A DNA stretch of 64,000 nt, taken from Chondrus crispus. Its lineage: Eukaryota; Rhodophyta; Florideophyceae; Gigartinales; Gigartinaceae. Positions 1 to 9,065 of this stretch are shown one piece after another. Under the pieces are notes generated by a model, which worked only from the letters and a program-made list of their open reading frames with translations, did not search any database and was not told where the DNA came from. Each line of letters begins with the position of its first letter. Within the stretch, counting starts at the first letter, position 1. The stretch is from NCBI RefSeq assembly GCF_000350225.1, contig NW_005178593.1, positions 41,335 through 105,334 on the forward strand, in the 5' to 3' direction. Position numbers and translations under genes: made by a program.

Positions 1-25
1 CTCTCCCCCCCTCTTTCCCGAAACC

Positions 26-1144
26 TTGCTCAGGCTTGCCCAACACCCTATCTTCCCCCCACCCTCCTCCCCCCTACCAGTCTCCCCAATGCGCGTCCCA
101 CTCCTCGCCCGCTCGCCACCTCAAGCCGTACTCGCCTGCCTCTCTTACGCCGTGTGCTCCGTCCTGCTCACGCTCGCCAATAAGGCCATTTTCTCCGAGG
201 CCCGTCTCGACTTCCCCTGGACGCTTCTCGGCATCCAGAGCGTCATCGTCACTCTCCTGCTCCTGGTCTACTACTCGGCTACCTCCTCGTCGCAGCCCCT
301 CCTCCACCTCTCCCTGCTGCGCCAGCTCTTCGTCCCCTGCGCCTTTTTCACCGCCTTCATCTTCACCAATGCCTGCGCGCTGCGCCACATCTCCCTCCCC
401 GTCCTCACCGTCCTCAAGTCCCTGGCCCCCATGGGCGTCGCCCTTACCGAGCGCCTGGTCTTCGGCGACAGCGTCACCGCCGCCACCTATGGCGCCATGG
501 CCCTCATCCTGTCTGCAAACGCCGTCACCTTTTTCCATGATATCGAGTTCAACGCCGTCGGCTACCTCTGGGCCTCCCTCAACGTCTTCATGAACATCGC
601 CTACGTCGTCTCGCTGCGATTCTGCCTCACAAATTCCTTCTCCCCACTTCGCAAGACCCTACACAGCAACCTCATTGCTTGCAACTTCATTTTTCCCATG
701 GCCATTGCCACCGCCGAAATTCCAGCCTTCTTCCACGAGTTTCTGCAAACCTCCTTACGCTTTCGCTTCCTCTTCTTACTGTCGTGCATCCTCGCCGCGG
801 GAATCGGCGCCTCCGTGTTCTGGGTCATTCAGACCGCCTCCGGTAGCACGCTTTCATTTGTGGGCGCCGCCAACAAGGTCGTCGTCGTCATTCTCGGCGC
901 CGTGTTGTTTGACGCCAAAATCTCCTCCGCGGGCTGGGTCGGCGTCGCCCTCGGCGCCGTCGCGAGCTTTTGGTTCGCCCTCGCAAAGGCTGCCGCTGCG
1001 AAAGCCGCGAACCGCGCCGCCTCGGAGAGCGCGGGCAAGTCGAAGCTGTTTGCTGAGGAGGAAGAGGGGGATGAGAGCTTCGGCGAGACACTGCTGGAGA
1101 AGCGGCAAAGCTCTTCGTCGCTAGAGATGGAGGAAAAGGGCTGA
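26..1144 (+). CDS. Golgi-type nucleotide-sugar transporter (VRG4/GDP-mannose transporter-like, DMT/TPT superfamily)
   Basis: Predicted multi-pass membrane protein of 372 residues, within the usual size for nucleotide-sugar transporters. After a Pro-rich lead it has about ten hydrophobic segments. LANKAIF (50-56) matches the first-helix 'NK' signature, and GAANK (280-284) stands where VRG4-type GDP-mannose transporters have GALNK, a nucleotide-binding motif. The preceding SGSTLSFV and the following LFDAKIS also fit that family. The C-terminal tail (about 320-372) is Ala- then Glu/Ser-rich and probably cytosolic. The family exchanges a nucleotide sugar for the nucleoside monophosphate across Golgi membranes. 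The Leu-to-Ala change in GALNK leaves the exact sugar open. The start at 26 is the first Met; Met22 (position 89) is a good alternative because residues 1-21 are low-complexity. No intron is seen. Confidence 0.8.
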   Translation: MLRLAQHPIFPPPSSPLPVSPMRVPLLARSPPQAVLACLSYAVCSVLLTLANKAIFSEARLDFPWTLLGIQSVIVTLLLLVYYSATSSSQPLLHLSLLRQLFVPCAFFTAFIFTNACALRHISLPVLTVLKSLAPMGVALTERLVFGDSVTAATYGAMALILSANAVTFFHDIEFNAVGYLWASLNVFMNIAYVVSLRFCLTNSFSPLRKTLHSNLIACNFIFPMAIATAEIPAFFHEFLQTSLRFRFLFLLSCILAAGIGASVFWVIQTASGSTLSFVGAANKVVVVILGAVLFDAKISSAGWVGVALGAVASFWFALAKAAAAKAANRAASESAGKSKLFAEEEEGDESFGETLLEKRQSSSSLEMEEKG

Positions 1145-1706
1145 CGAGTGCGCGTGTGTGCGCAGGGGACAGAGATCAGCGGATCAGCGCGTGAGTATAA
1201 CTAACTTATAAACACCTGGCTTGTGGAGCACTGTGTGTCATACTCCCTTTTGTCGCGCACCCAAGTCCCTGACGCCGTGCTTTCCACACTACCAAGGGGC
1301 GTAGACGCGTCTCCCTGAAAGAAACAAGCAGCAGGTGTGAGGGAGTGTTAGGTGCTACCCTGTGAGATGCCGCGTCTGGCTCCAGCCTGGAGAGACACAA
1401 TGCTTTCTATGTGCCGCAGCAATCACATCCTGGGGAGAGGCGGTACTGTAAATTCGACTGCAGCAAAACAGCTCTAATCAGACACACTGTAGCCGCGCGA
1501 TTGGTCATCGATCACTTTTCCAACCACTCGGCCTCCGCGACGCACGAGCTCAAACACGGACTGTCCAATTTCGCACTGTCCAATTTCGGACCCCCACCTC
1601 TGTCATCGCCGCCCCAACCTGCACCCTGCCTACCACTTCCCGATTCACCGCTCCACCCCCGTCCGTGTCCCCACTGTCTCCACACCATCCTCCGCGCCGC
1701 CCCACC
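1145..1706. other. Intergenic stretch with clpP upstream region
   Basis: This is about 560 bases between the transporter stop and the ClpP start. The last 150 bases are C-rich and pyrimidine-biased, as expected of a 5' leader. Two near-identical short direct repeats (consensus CTGTCCAATTTCG) lie at about 1560-1590. Short open frames on both strands show no recognisable protein, and I see no other gene. Confidence 0.5.
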
Positions 1707-2731
1707 ATGAAGAATTCGACCGCCTTCGTTGCCGGCGCCTCCGTCCTTCCGCGCACTCGCGCTTACGCCCCGGCCTGCTCCCCACGCCAGCCCTCGGCCT
1801 TCCTCGGCTCCGGCCGTCCGCTGTCCTTCTTCGCGCGTACGGAGCGCGCCGTCGCTGCCCCATGCCAGGAAAAGCCGCTTGGCCGGTGGACTATGATGCC
1901 CATCGGTGTTCCAAAGGTACCTTTCCGTTCACGCCTGGTTCTGAAACTGTGTTTGTAGCCCGCGGATACTTGGCGAGACTCTTGTTCTAACACGCATGCT
2001 TGTTTTGCTCGTTTGAAATGTCGCAGGTGCTCTTCCGCGTGCCCGGTGCACCGCAAGCTGACTGGGTCGACATCTACAACCGCCTGTATCGGGAGCGGAT
2101 CATTTTCCTTGGTCAGGAGATCGACGACGAAATCGCCAACCAGATCATTGCCGTCATGTTGTATCTCGAGTCGGAGGATAACACCAAGCCAATTTATTTG
2201 TACATCAACTCGCCCGGCGGCTCCGTCATCGCTGGTATGGCCATTTACGACACAATGCAGCACATCAAGTCAGAAATCGTGACGATCAATGTCGGCTTGG
2301 CGGCATCCATGGCTTCGTTTTTGCTTGGCGGGGGGGAGAAGGGGAAGAGGTTGGCCCTGGTCCACTCGAGGATTATGATTCATCAGCCGATGGTAAGTAG
2401 CGATTCTCGTTTTCATAAGCGGGAGAGACCTGTTCCCCTTAGGCGATGCGAGCAACGTTGAGAACTGCAACGTTGAAAACTAACATACTGCATATGTGAC
2501 AATAATAATTTTTAGGGCGGAGCACAAGGGCAAGCGTCGGATATTCAAGTAGAGGCACAGCAAATCCTTCGCATCCGGGAGAATCTAACGCACGAGTATG
2601 CGCGGATGACGGGTCAGAAATATGAGCAGCTGCTAAAGGACATGGACCGAGATAACTTTATGAGCGCCCAAGAGGCCCTGGAATATGGACTGATCGACCG
2701 CGTGATCGAGGGAACGAGCCAAGCAGTGTAG
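1707..2731 (+). CDS. clpP: Plastid ATP-dependent Clp protease proteolytic subunit ClpP (3 exons)
   Basis: Exons are 1707-1916, 2027-2392 and 2516-2731. The introns are 110 and 123 bases, both GT...AG and phase 0, giving 263 residues. ClpP is the serine peptidase chamber of the Clp machine. The catalytic triad is visible: Ser164 in GLAASMAS, His189 in MIHQP and Asp238 in KDMDRDNF, with the Ser-His-Asp spacing of bacterial ClpP. NSPGGSV and the [10 protein letters not shown] stretch are also typical. Exon 1 encodes a Ser/Ala/Arg-rich, acid-poor lead that reads as a plastid transit peptide, ending in MPIGVPK, which matches the native N-terminus of cyanobacterial ClpP. The protein is therefore inferred to be plastid-targeted after endosymbiotic gene transfer. 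The start is the first in-frame Met and has CCACC before it. Confidence 0.93.
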
Positions 2732-3099
2732 ATGCTGGTCAACGGAATGGACGCGTGGGTATATGTTCTAGCAGGGTGGCGCGCTGGGGTGCGAGCCAGA
2801 TCTGAGTGCTCCCCAAGTTGCGCACTTGGCGCTACGTTTTGGGAGCGAGGTCTGAGAGAGGTTTTATGTGGGAACGTTGAGGTCGTTTTTGTACATGCGT
2901 TTTGTGTGCTTCAGTTGCTTTGTTAAATGTGACCCTGTGTGCACTGCATAGATGGCGAGTTAGAAAAACCTGAAGTGCAGAGACAACGAAGCTGGCGAAA
3001 AATGTAGCACGCGTCGAGGGAATCGTTCTGGGTCACACATAGGAGACCAGAACAGCATCATCAGGTCGCAGTCAGGCTTCAACTTCTTGTTCCCCTTCT
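2732..3099. other. Convergent intergenic region
   Basis: About 370 bases between the stops of clpP (plus strand) and the b561-type gene (minus strand). It should hold both 3' ends. No coding signal or repeat was recognised. Confidence 0.5.
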
Positions 3100-3699
3100 C
3101 TATACTGGCTGTGCAAGTTGTCTATCAACACCCACATCATCTTGGTGTGCAACTGGGAGGTACCCTTGCTGCTCGCCGCCCGCACCCTTGTCAACAAAAA
3201 CATGCACAGCGACGAAGCCGCACGCCATGATTAACAAGAGCCCGTTGACGAGGATACTCACCCACCCGTCGAGCTGAAACACGATGAGCGAATGATGGAC
3301 CAAAAACGCGCCCAAGGCAATAGTGGCGCCCCCAACAACTCTATGAGCCAGTCTCCAAAGTATCCTATGGGCACCGGTCTTCTCCTTAGGTCTGAGAGTA
3401 CCCATAGTAGCCTGCAGCGTAGTAAGAAGAAGCAATGCGACGCCGAGGACGCTGTGGACGAGCGGGGTGTTGTCTGAGGAGAAGATGGCGGCAATGAGGG
3501 AGAGGAGAATGGTGAGGAGGGAGGCGAGGATCATGAGGCAGCGGTGGAACGTGAATGCACGGGTGGGGGAGTCGGGCTTGGTGAGGCGGGAGAGAATGTG
3601 GCCGAGCGGCGCCAGAAAAGCCCAGGCGAGGACGGCAAGGACGGTATGGACGAGGAAGATTCGGGGGTGGGCGGTGTCGAGGAAGGGAGCCGAAGACAT
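3100..3699 (-). CDS. Cytochrome b561-domain membrane protein
   Basis: 199 residues when started at the Met at 3699 (MSSAPFLD). The frame stays open for another 119 codons upstream, but that part is low-complexity Pro/Ser/His and looks like untranslated leader. Five or so hydrophobic helices are seen. The four haem-ligand histidines of the DOMON-associated b561 fold can be placed: His18 (LVHTVLAVLAW), His52 (FHR), His82 (HSVLG) and His119 (AHRVVGG). RPKEK at 103-107 matches the loop found before the last ligand. The family carries electrons across a membrane, typically from ascorbate. There is no DOMON domain in this protein, so it is a bare b561 core like those of plants, algae and fungi. The acceptor and the membrane are unknown. 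Confidence 0.75.
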   Translation of the reverse strand: MSSAPFLDTAHPRIFLVHTVLAVLAWAFLAPLGHILSRLTKPDSPTRAFTFHRCLMILASLLTILLSLIAAIFSSDNTPLVHSVLGVALLLLTTLQATMGTLRPKEKTGAHRILWRLAHRVVGGATIALGAFLVHHSLIVFQLDGWVSILVNGLLLIMACGFVAVHVFVDKGAGGEQQGYLPVAHQDDVGVDRQLAQPV

Positions 3700-4489
3700 T
3701 TTGGAATGGGGAGAAGGGCGAGGGGATGGGCAGGGACTTTGGGGGGATGGGGAGGGAACGGAGGAGAAAAGCTGACCGGACGGACGGTGAGGGGGTTGGT
3801 TGCGAACGTCTTGCAGGTGGGGGAGGACAGAGTGGTGTTGGGGAATGGGGCGAGAGGATGAGGATGGCGGGAATGTGTGACACGTAGGGAGGCCCACTTT
3901 GTGCAACCTAAGAATACGGCGGGACAGACATGGTCCGCTTGGGGATCTTTTCCCCACGTGGACGCGGTGTCTCGATTGGTCAACAAAAAAAAAACAATGC
4001 TTGTGTAAGCAACACGTTGGCAGTGGGAAGATATGCCCTACTGTAAATATAGACACGTGTACAGCCGTACAGTGATATTAATTACAGTAAATACATAGGG
4101 TGCTATCCGGCGGTTGCGGACGTCCACAGAGAACAGGCAAGAGCTCGGGGTATTGCGGTTCCACCTGCGCGTGCTCCTTTGAAGATGTACATGGGAGGCA
4201 GTGGAAACTGCGCCCGGTAGACGAACGCTGACTTTGCTCGCCCTTTGTACTATCTCACGACGACCGTGAGACAGTGAGGAAGCCCACTACTCACAGCTGC
4301 TTACTAGAGAAAGGGCAGGGAAATATAGAAAAGGATTGCCATTTTACAAGACAGGTCGCAAAACGCTGGCCGACTTCCCGTTCCTCTTTCATCCTTGCGT
4401 GGGATGAAAAAGTCCATAAAAAATGATGTTGGGAAAGTAGGCAGCTCCCTGCCATAGTATCGATTCGAGCAAGTCAAAACCAATGCTCA
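3700..4489. other. Intergenic region between two minus-strand genes
   Basis: The first about 350 bases (3700-4050) are G/A-rich on the plus strand, hence pyrimidine-rich on the coding strand, as expected for the b561 leader and promoter. The rest should hold the 3' end of the G-patch gene. An A9 run lies at about 3986. No gene is seen. Confidence 0.45.
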
Positions 4490-5119
4490 TTACATAGCGA
4501 GCCTCTCAAACCCTATCCCCCTGCAAGTCTCCTCCTCGCTTTCGCTCTCGCTCTCCGTGTCACTCTCGCTCGAGATATCTGACATGTCATCATCATCTTC
4601 CTCCTCCTCCTCGTCTTCCGAGTGGGCCAAGCTCATGCTGGCCATGAGCGCGTCGACGACCGGCGAGCCGCGACTGGGATTGGCCGGGCACGTGAGCTCA
4701 TGCTTGCGCAGGGCGCGCAAGCTCGGCACGACATGGGCGTCATCGAAGCGGCATCTCGGGCGGAGCGGGTCGGAAAGCAGCGAGCCCAAGGGGTCACCGA
4801 GCGGCAAGTTGAGGTGACTGTCGGAGGCTGGCTGCGGGATATCGACGGGGTCAGAGGCAGGCACCGTGGGGTAAGCGCCGAGACCACCGCGGCCGTGCTT
4901 TACGCGCAGCGGTAGCGGCTCGCGGTGCAGAGGCGGAGACTGCGAAAGAGGGGAGCCCGGTTGCCAGCCGGACTTGAGCAGCAAGTTGTAACCAACGCCA
5001 TTGGTGATGGCGAGGTGGTCGAACGAGAGCTCGGTGGAGGGGGAGGCGGCTTCGTGGGGGGTACGGCGACGAGAAGAGAAGCGACGGTTGCGTCGGCGGT
5101 GAGAGGAGCTGCCGCCCAT
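4490..5119 (-). CDS. G-patch domain protein with acidic tail
   Basis: 209 residues from Met at 5119 (MGGSSSHRRR). The open frame continues upstream to 5440 without recognisable sequence. Residues 1-20 are Arg/Ser-rich and resemble a nuclear signal. Residues 40-81 are a G-patch: NGVGYNLLLKSGWQPGSPLS, then the PLRVKHGRGGLG end. This is the layout of GPATCH2/SQS1-type proteins, although the usual GxGLG centre reads GSPLS. The C-terminal third has an unbroken Asp/Glu run (about 168-178) and a Ser/Glu/Asp stretch to about 197. G-patches bind and activate DEAH-box RNA helicases in splicing and ribosome assembly; which helicase is used here cannot be told. It is divergent from the glycosyltransferase-like gene at 5709. 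Confidence 0.65.
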   Translation of the reverse strand: MGGSSSHRRRNRRFSSRRRTPHEAASPSTELSFDHLAITNGVGYNLLLKSGWQPGSPLSQSPPLHREPLPLRVKHGRGGLGAYPTVPASDPVDIPQPASDSHLNLPLGDPLGSLLSDPLRPRCRFDDAHVVPSLRALRKHELTCPANPSRGSPVVDALMASMSLAHSEDEEEEEDDDDMSDISSESDTESESESEEETCRGIGFERLAM

Positions 5120-5708
5120 GGGGGAGGGGCGAGGGGGGAGGTGGGTGACAGCACCAGCGACGGTAAGGTGGGCGGGAGAGAGGGGGGGAACTTTATAATG
5201 GCGAGGGGATGGTGGAGGACGGGAGGTTTGGGGGAATGAGAGGTCGCGGTCACATGGTTGGCGGAAGGAGGCTTTGCGCGGCCCGTGTTGATTGGTGTGG
5301 GAATATTCGGATGACAACGGCACTTGGCGTCGTGCAACTGGGCGGGCGAGATTTGGTTTGAATAGGAAAACCATGTCACATGCGCTGTCCCTGTTGGCGT
5401 CCACGCACACCATGCGAGAGTTTTGCTGCGTGCAGCACATGCGTCAAGTTCGAATCCAGCGCGGCACGTATTCTACAGTTCAGCCACCACGTGTATGACG
5501 ACAACACGTGGTCGCCGTGTAGGAGTTTCTGTAGTCTCCTTTGTCATTCGTAGTGCCATTCTTCTTCTTCCCTGTGTTGTATACGTTCCGTTCTCACCCT
5601 CACCCTCACCACTACTGCCGTTTCTTCCCGTCCGCCTTGCCTCCCTTCAATGCTAACCTACCGAATCTTCAGTCCGCGGTCCCCTTAGACCTCCCCTTTT
5701 CCTCTCTG
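5120..5708. other. Divergent promoter region
   Basis: About 590 bases between the starts of the G-patch gene (minus) and the glycosyltransferase-like gene (plus), so it should hold both promoters. CACGTG-core motifs occur near 5490-5510 (CCACGTG, ACACGTGG). A pyrimidine-rich leader precedes the plus-strand start. No ORF with recognisable content. Confidence 0.4.
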
Positions 5709-6872
5709 ATGCCGCGTCCTATCCCTGACAAAAATGCAATGCCAATCGTGACCCCATCACGGCTAGCATCAAAACCCGTTCGCCCTGCCCGCTCCATGGC
5801 CACCTTCATCTCCTCTCTCTTCCGCCCCCGCAGATTTCGCTCCGCCCCCCGATCCATCTCTGCGTCCGCCCTTCTTTTGCTCTTCTCCATCCTGTACCTC
5901 TGCCTAACCACCGATTCTTTTACCCTCCATTGGCTGCGCTGGACCCTATCCTTCTCCCCGCCCACCGTCGACCCCTCCCTTTACACCCCATGCCCCTCCC
6001 GCAACTACGCTCTCCCCGTGGCCTACGTCATCCCCCTCATCGCCACCCAGCTCCCCCGCCTTAACTGGACTCTCTCCCGCTGGGCCGACGATCGCTTCCC
6101 CCCGTGCCGCCATGCCCCCTCTCAGAAACCCGCCCTCGTTTTCTTTTTCGATCGCCCGCTAACCCATCCCGCCGTTGCCCATTCCGTCACATTGCTTCGC
6201 ACCATCGCCTCCGCCGGCCCAGCTACGGCCCCCATCGCGCGCTGCTTTTCAGACATCTACTTTCAGTCCGCTGGCCTCTCCGCCCGCGAGACTCGCAACT
6301 CCTACTGGCTCGACCCCATCCGAAACCTTGTCCACACCGCGGGAAGCAACGCCCAATGGGAGGCTGCTTTTCGAGTGTTCGGTCGAGGTCGCTTTAGACA
6401 CATGCTCTTCTTCGAGCCAGATACATGGCCCATCCGTCCCGACTGGCTCCACGCAGCCCTTAATGAAACGGAATGGGGCCCGTTTTGGATGCGCAGTAGC
6501 CTTATGCGCTTCACCCCACGCTTTAATGTTGGCCTAGAGCCGTTTCGATCAAGGTATCAACGACATCTCAACGGCAACGGTATTTACGCTCTTGGTGACC
6601 CCTGCTTCGACCGTTTTCGCCAACTCACCAGGGACGCGTATGGCACTGCTGCTTTCGATGTGGCCATGGCACAATATAGGCTTGCCATGCGCAACGTAGC
6701 TGTCTTTCAGGAGGTTGCTCATCGTTTCCAGGCCACAGAACTTATCGCGCATATTGGACTTGCAAATATGGGAGAGCAGCAGCTCTTAGAGCGCTTTCCA
6801 AGGGCTTTTCTAGTTCATGGCAAATACATGCACGTCAAGCATCCGGATCTAAACTTTATGCAGTATCGCTAG
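5709..6872 (+). CDS. Type II membrane glycosyltransferase-like protein
   Basis: 387 residues from Met at 5709. An upstream in-frame Met at 5541 exists, but the extra 56 residues are low-complexity. A short basic N-terminus is followed by one hydrophobic segment (about 52-67), then a lumenal-type domain, the usual plan of a Golgi glycosyltransferase. FFEPDTWPIRPDWL (about 234-247) resembles the metal-binding 'DxD'-type site of GT-A enzymes, here EPD, and HLNGNGIYALGDPCF (about 286-300) resembles the acceptor-site NGN motif of algal and plant proteins of this kind. Donor and acceptor sugars are unknown. A role in cell-wall or glycoprotein glycan synthesis is inferred. No intron is seen. Confidence 0.6.
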   Translation: MPRPIPDKNAMPIVTPSRLASKPVRPARSMATFISSLFRPRRFRSAPRSISASALLLLFSILYLCLTTDSFTLHWLRWTLSFSPPTVDPSLYTPCPSRNYALPVAYVIPLIATQLPRLNWTLSRWADDRFPPCRHAPSQKPALVFFFDRPLTHPAVAHSVTLLRTIASAGPATAPIARCFSDIYFQSAGLSARETRNSYWLDPIRNLVHTAGSNAQWEAAFRVFGRGRFRHMLFFEPDTWPIRPDWLHAALNETEWGPFWMRSSLMRFTPRFNVGLEPFRSRYQRHLNGNGIYALGDPCFDRFRQLTRDAYGTAAFDVAMAQYRLAMRNVAVFQEVAHRFQATELIAHIGLANMGEQQLLERFPRAFLVHGKYMHVKHPDLNFMQYR

Positions 6873-7358
6873 GCCCACAGAGAAGCGCCTGTTACTAGTC
6901 TTTCGTCTGGCACCAGGCTTATAAGATCACCTTGCAAGCAGTCCTGAGAAGTTGCTCTCTTCATATGATGCCTCGAGCAGTCATCCGCGAGCGCTAGCCA
7001 CGCATCCCAGGTTTTGTAGCCAGCTCGTGATGGTTCTTGCGCCTGCCCGAGTGCCCCACGAGAAACGACAAGTGGTGCCTCAGGTGTCTATCTGACCGCT
7101 CTACTTGCATCAATCGACCAATTTCTCGTGAGAAGAAATTCATCCTCCTGTTCGAATCATCACCGGAAGTGTTTTTCCTCAGCAATCCAGATGGTGCTTG
7201 ACCGGGGGATCCATACAGAGAACGACAGAACCACTCAGGGAACGATGCCACTCTTAATCGCGAATTTTCTGTTCTCTGCCGAGGCGCCTTAGATTCTCCC
7301 ACTGCTATGTCGATTGAAGATCTAGCCCCGCTACTGTGGAATTTGTTCAGGCCGCCTA
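6873..7358. other. Convergent intergenic region
   Basis: About 490 bases between two convergent stops. A minus-strand open frame (6994-7302, 102 codons) lies here, but it is basic, Ser-rich and unlike any family I know, so I do not call it. It may be the 3' UTR of the fucosyltransferase-like gene. Confidence 0.4.
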
Positions 7359-9065
7359 CTATTCTCCAACAAACCTTGGATCTCTACAATCCACCCTCGT
7401 TGTACCTGAAGCTTGGTTCTTGGGTGCCCTCTGCTCATGAACCCATCGCCCGAAATTGGAAGGCACTGCATACATGAAGCGATCCGCTTTCAGGCACATG
7501 GCGGCGTCTGCCAAACCTGAAATACCCATCGCGTCTTGCTTGATTCCGAAATCAACTGGATTGAACCAGCTGACGTGCTTTAGTTCCTTGTCCAAGAAGG
7601 ATTTGGCCTTATTCAGTGCTTCTCTCACGGTTTGAGGGCACATCTCGCCGCCCTTCCAACCATCATTGTACATGTCCGAAGCAATATAAAAGACTGCACG
7701 GGGCCCCAGTTCTTTTGCCCCGTCTCGCGCCTTGGCAACCAACTTTCTAGTGCAATTTCCAAGCCACGATTTAAATGAGTCATGCCTAGTAATATTCACG
7801 CCTTTGGACACAAGGTCTCTCTCGTATCGATCGAGGAGAACAAAAGGCTTTCCAGTCCTCAGTTGTAGCGCGAGGTAAGGCCTATCTCTGAGCAATTCTT
7901 TTCGGATCCTCCCCGCCAGCGCTTGCGGGACAGACCCAACTTCGAGGGGCGGAGTCTTTTGCTTGAAAGGCATAGCTCCCGTGTGGGACACAAAACCAGT
8001 GAATGCATGTTTTCTATAATTCGTGAAAGCCAAAGTCACGCATCTTTCACATCGCCGTGGAAAATGCGTTGTCCCATTCTTCACAAAGGAAAACATCTCC
8101 TGAAAAAGTCGCGGCCCAAAGCGAGCGGGAGCCACCGTTGCAATCGAAGACAAGCAGAGCGCACGCTGAACATGAATGTCTCTGCTTACCAAGTGTCCGT
8201 ATGACGACTTGCGCAAACGCACGTTCTTCATTTTGTGGTCACACCAGTAGAAGGGTCGACGGCTGTTGCCTGGGTGGGTGTCGTTGCTGGGCTTTCTTTT
8301 GTTCCAATTGATGAACACAATGGCCTGAATGAGATATTGAGGAGGCATATCTCTATCCTCTTGCGGTGGTACTGTGCTTCCTTGTACCAAGCTCCCTCGA
8401 TTCTTGGGACGGAGCAGAATCTTATCTCTGAACTGCTTGTGCGAGATATATCTGTTTGTGATGTACAGGTCATCCGTCTTGAAATAGAGGGCTGCCGTTT
8501 GAGGGGTCAAGTTGCGGTCCATGAAGTGTTCTGGAAACGCGTATTTCAAAGAGACTTTGGACTCATAGACGAACGGTTCAACTACCGAGAATCCAGAGTC
8601 AACACCAATTTGGACCAGTCTTCTAAGACCTGATTGCACATTAATCATCCTTTCCCAGAAGTCCAAAACGAGTACCATTTTGTTTCCAGCGTAATCATGC
8701 TGCTCTTCAGCAATTTGAGGGTGCATCTCATGAGCATCAGAAAACTCCTGACTCAGCTGCGATAAGTTTGACTGTGCCGTTAAGGTCCAAATATCCAGGT
8801 AGGGAGGTCGCCACTTGGACTGAATGCGGTTTACGACCCGAAAAACAGTTGTCTGCTGTGCGAGAATGAAAAGAGAGGTGCGGAGCAACGTATAAAACAC
8901 GGCGACCAAGATGGCGACTATTGCAACTGACAAGACGAGCCTAAATTTTCTCTCTGCTGATGATCGAAGTTTGAGTGCTTCACCAGGTCTTGTCGACAGA
9001 AGATCGCGCTTGGAAGACATGACAAATGTCGCTGCTCCAATACCCGCCTTACTGACCCCCTCCAC
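7359..9065 (-). CDS. Type II membrane GDP-fucose O-fucosyltransferase-like protein
   Basis: 568 residues. A basic N-terminus leads to a transmembrane helix at about 42-62, then a lumenal domain of some 500 residues. Family-like motifs sit in the last third: ALQLRTGKP (about 399-407, the basic residue expected to hold GDP-fucose), FYIASDM (about 459-465), a DAAMCLKADRF helix (about 520-530) and SNFGRWVHEQR (about 537-547). This spacing is that of the O-fucosyltransferase/GT-B superfamily (POFUT and plant relatives). Many Cys residues suggest a secretory-pathway protein. Met16 is an alternative start. The acceptor is unknown. It neighbours another type II glycosyltransferase-like gene, a suggestive but weak link. 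Confidence 0.6.
   Translation of the reverse strand: MEGVSKAGIGAATFVMSSKRDLLSTRPGEALKLRSSAERKFRLVLSVAIVAILVAVFYTLLRTSLFILAQQTTVFRVVNRIQSKWRPPYLDIWTLTAQSNLSQLSQEFSDAHEMHPQIAEEQHDYAGNKMVLVLDFWERMINVQSGLRRLVQIGVDSGFSVVEPFVYESKVSLKYAFPEHFMDRNLTPQTAALYFKTDDLYITNRYISHKQFRDKILLRPKNRGSLVQGSTVPPQEDRDMPPQYLIQAIVFINWNKRKPSNDTHPGNSRRPFYWCDHKMKNVRLRKSSYGHLVSRDIHVQRALCLSSIATVAPARFGPRLFQEMFSFVKNGTTHFPRRCERCVTLAFTNYRKHAFTGFVSHTGAMPFKQKTPPLEVGSVPQALAGRIRKELLRDRPYLALQLRTGKPFVLLDRYERDLVSKGVNITRHDSFKSWLGNCTRKLVAKARDGAKELGPRAVFYIASDMYNDGWKGGEMCPQTVREALNKAKSFLDKELKHVSWFNPVDFGIKQDAMGISGLADAAMCLKADRFMYAVPSNFGRWVHEQRAPKNQASGTTRVDCRDPRFVGE

Noticed and set aside
36-593. Long Ser/Pro-rich frame overlapping the transporter
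   Set aside because: It is a shifted shadow of the transporter coding sequence in C-rich DNA.
3386-3883. Long Pro/Ser-rich minus-strand frame over the b561-type gene
   Set aside because: It is a shadow in another frame; the b561 frame has helices and the four conserved His.
5445-5465. TTCGAATCC sequence like a tRNA T-loop
   Set aside because: The flanking bases do not form a T-stem and no acceptor or anticodon arm can be drawn upstream.
6994-7302. 102-codon minus-strand frame between convergent genes
   Set aside because: No recognisable sequence, low complexity and a position expected for 3' UTRs.
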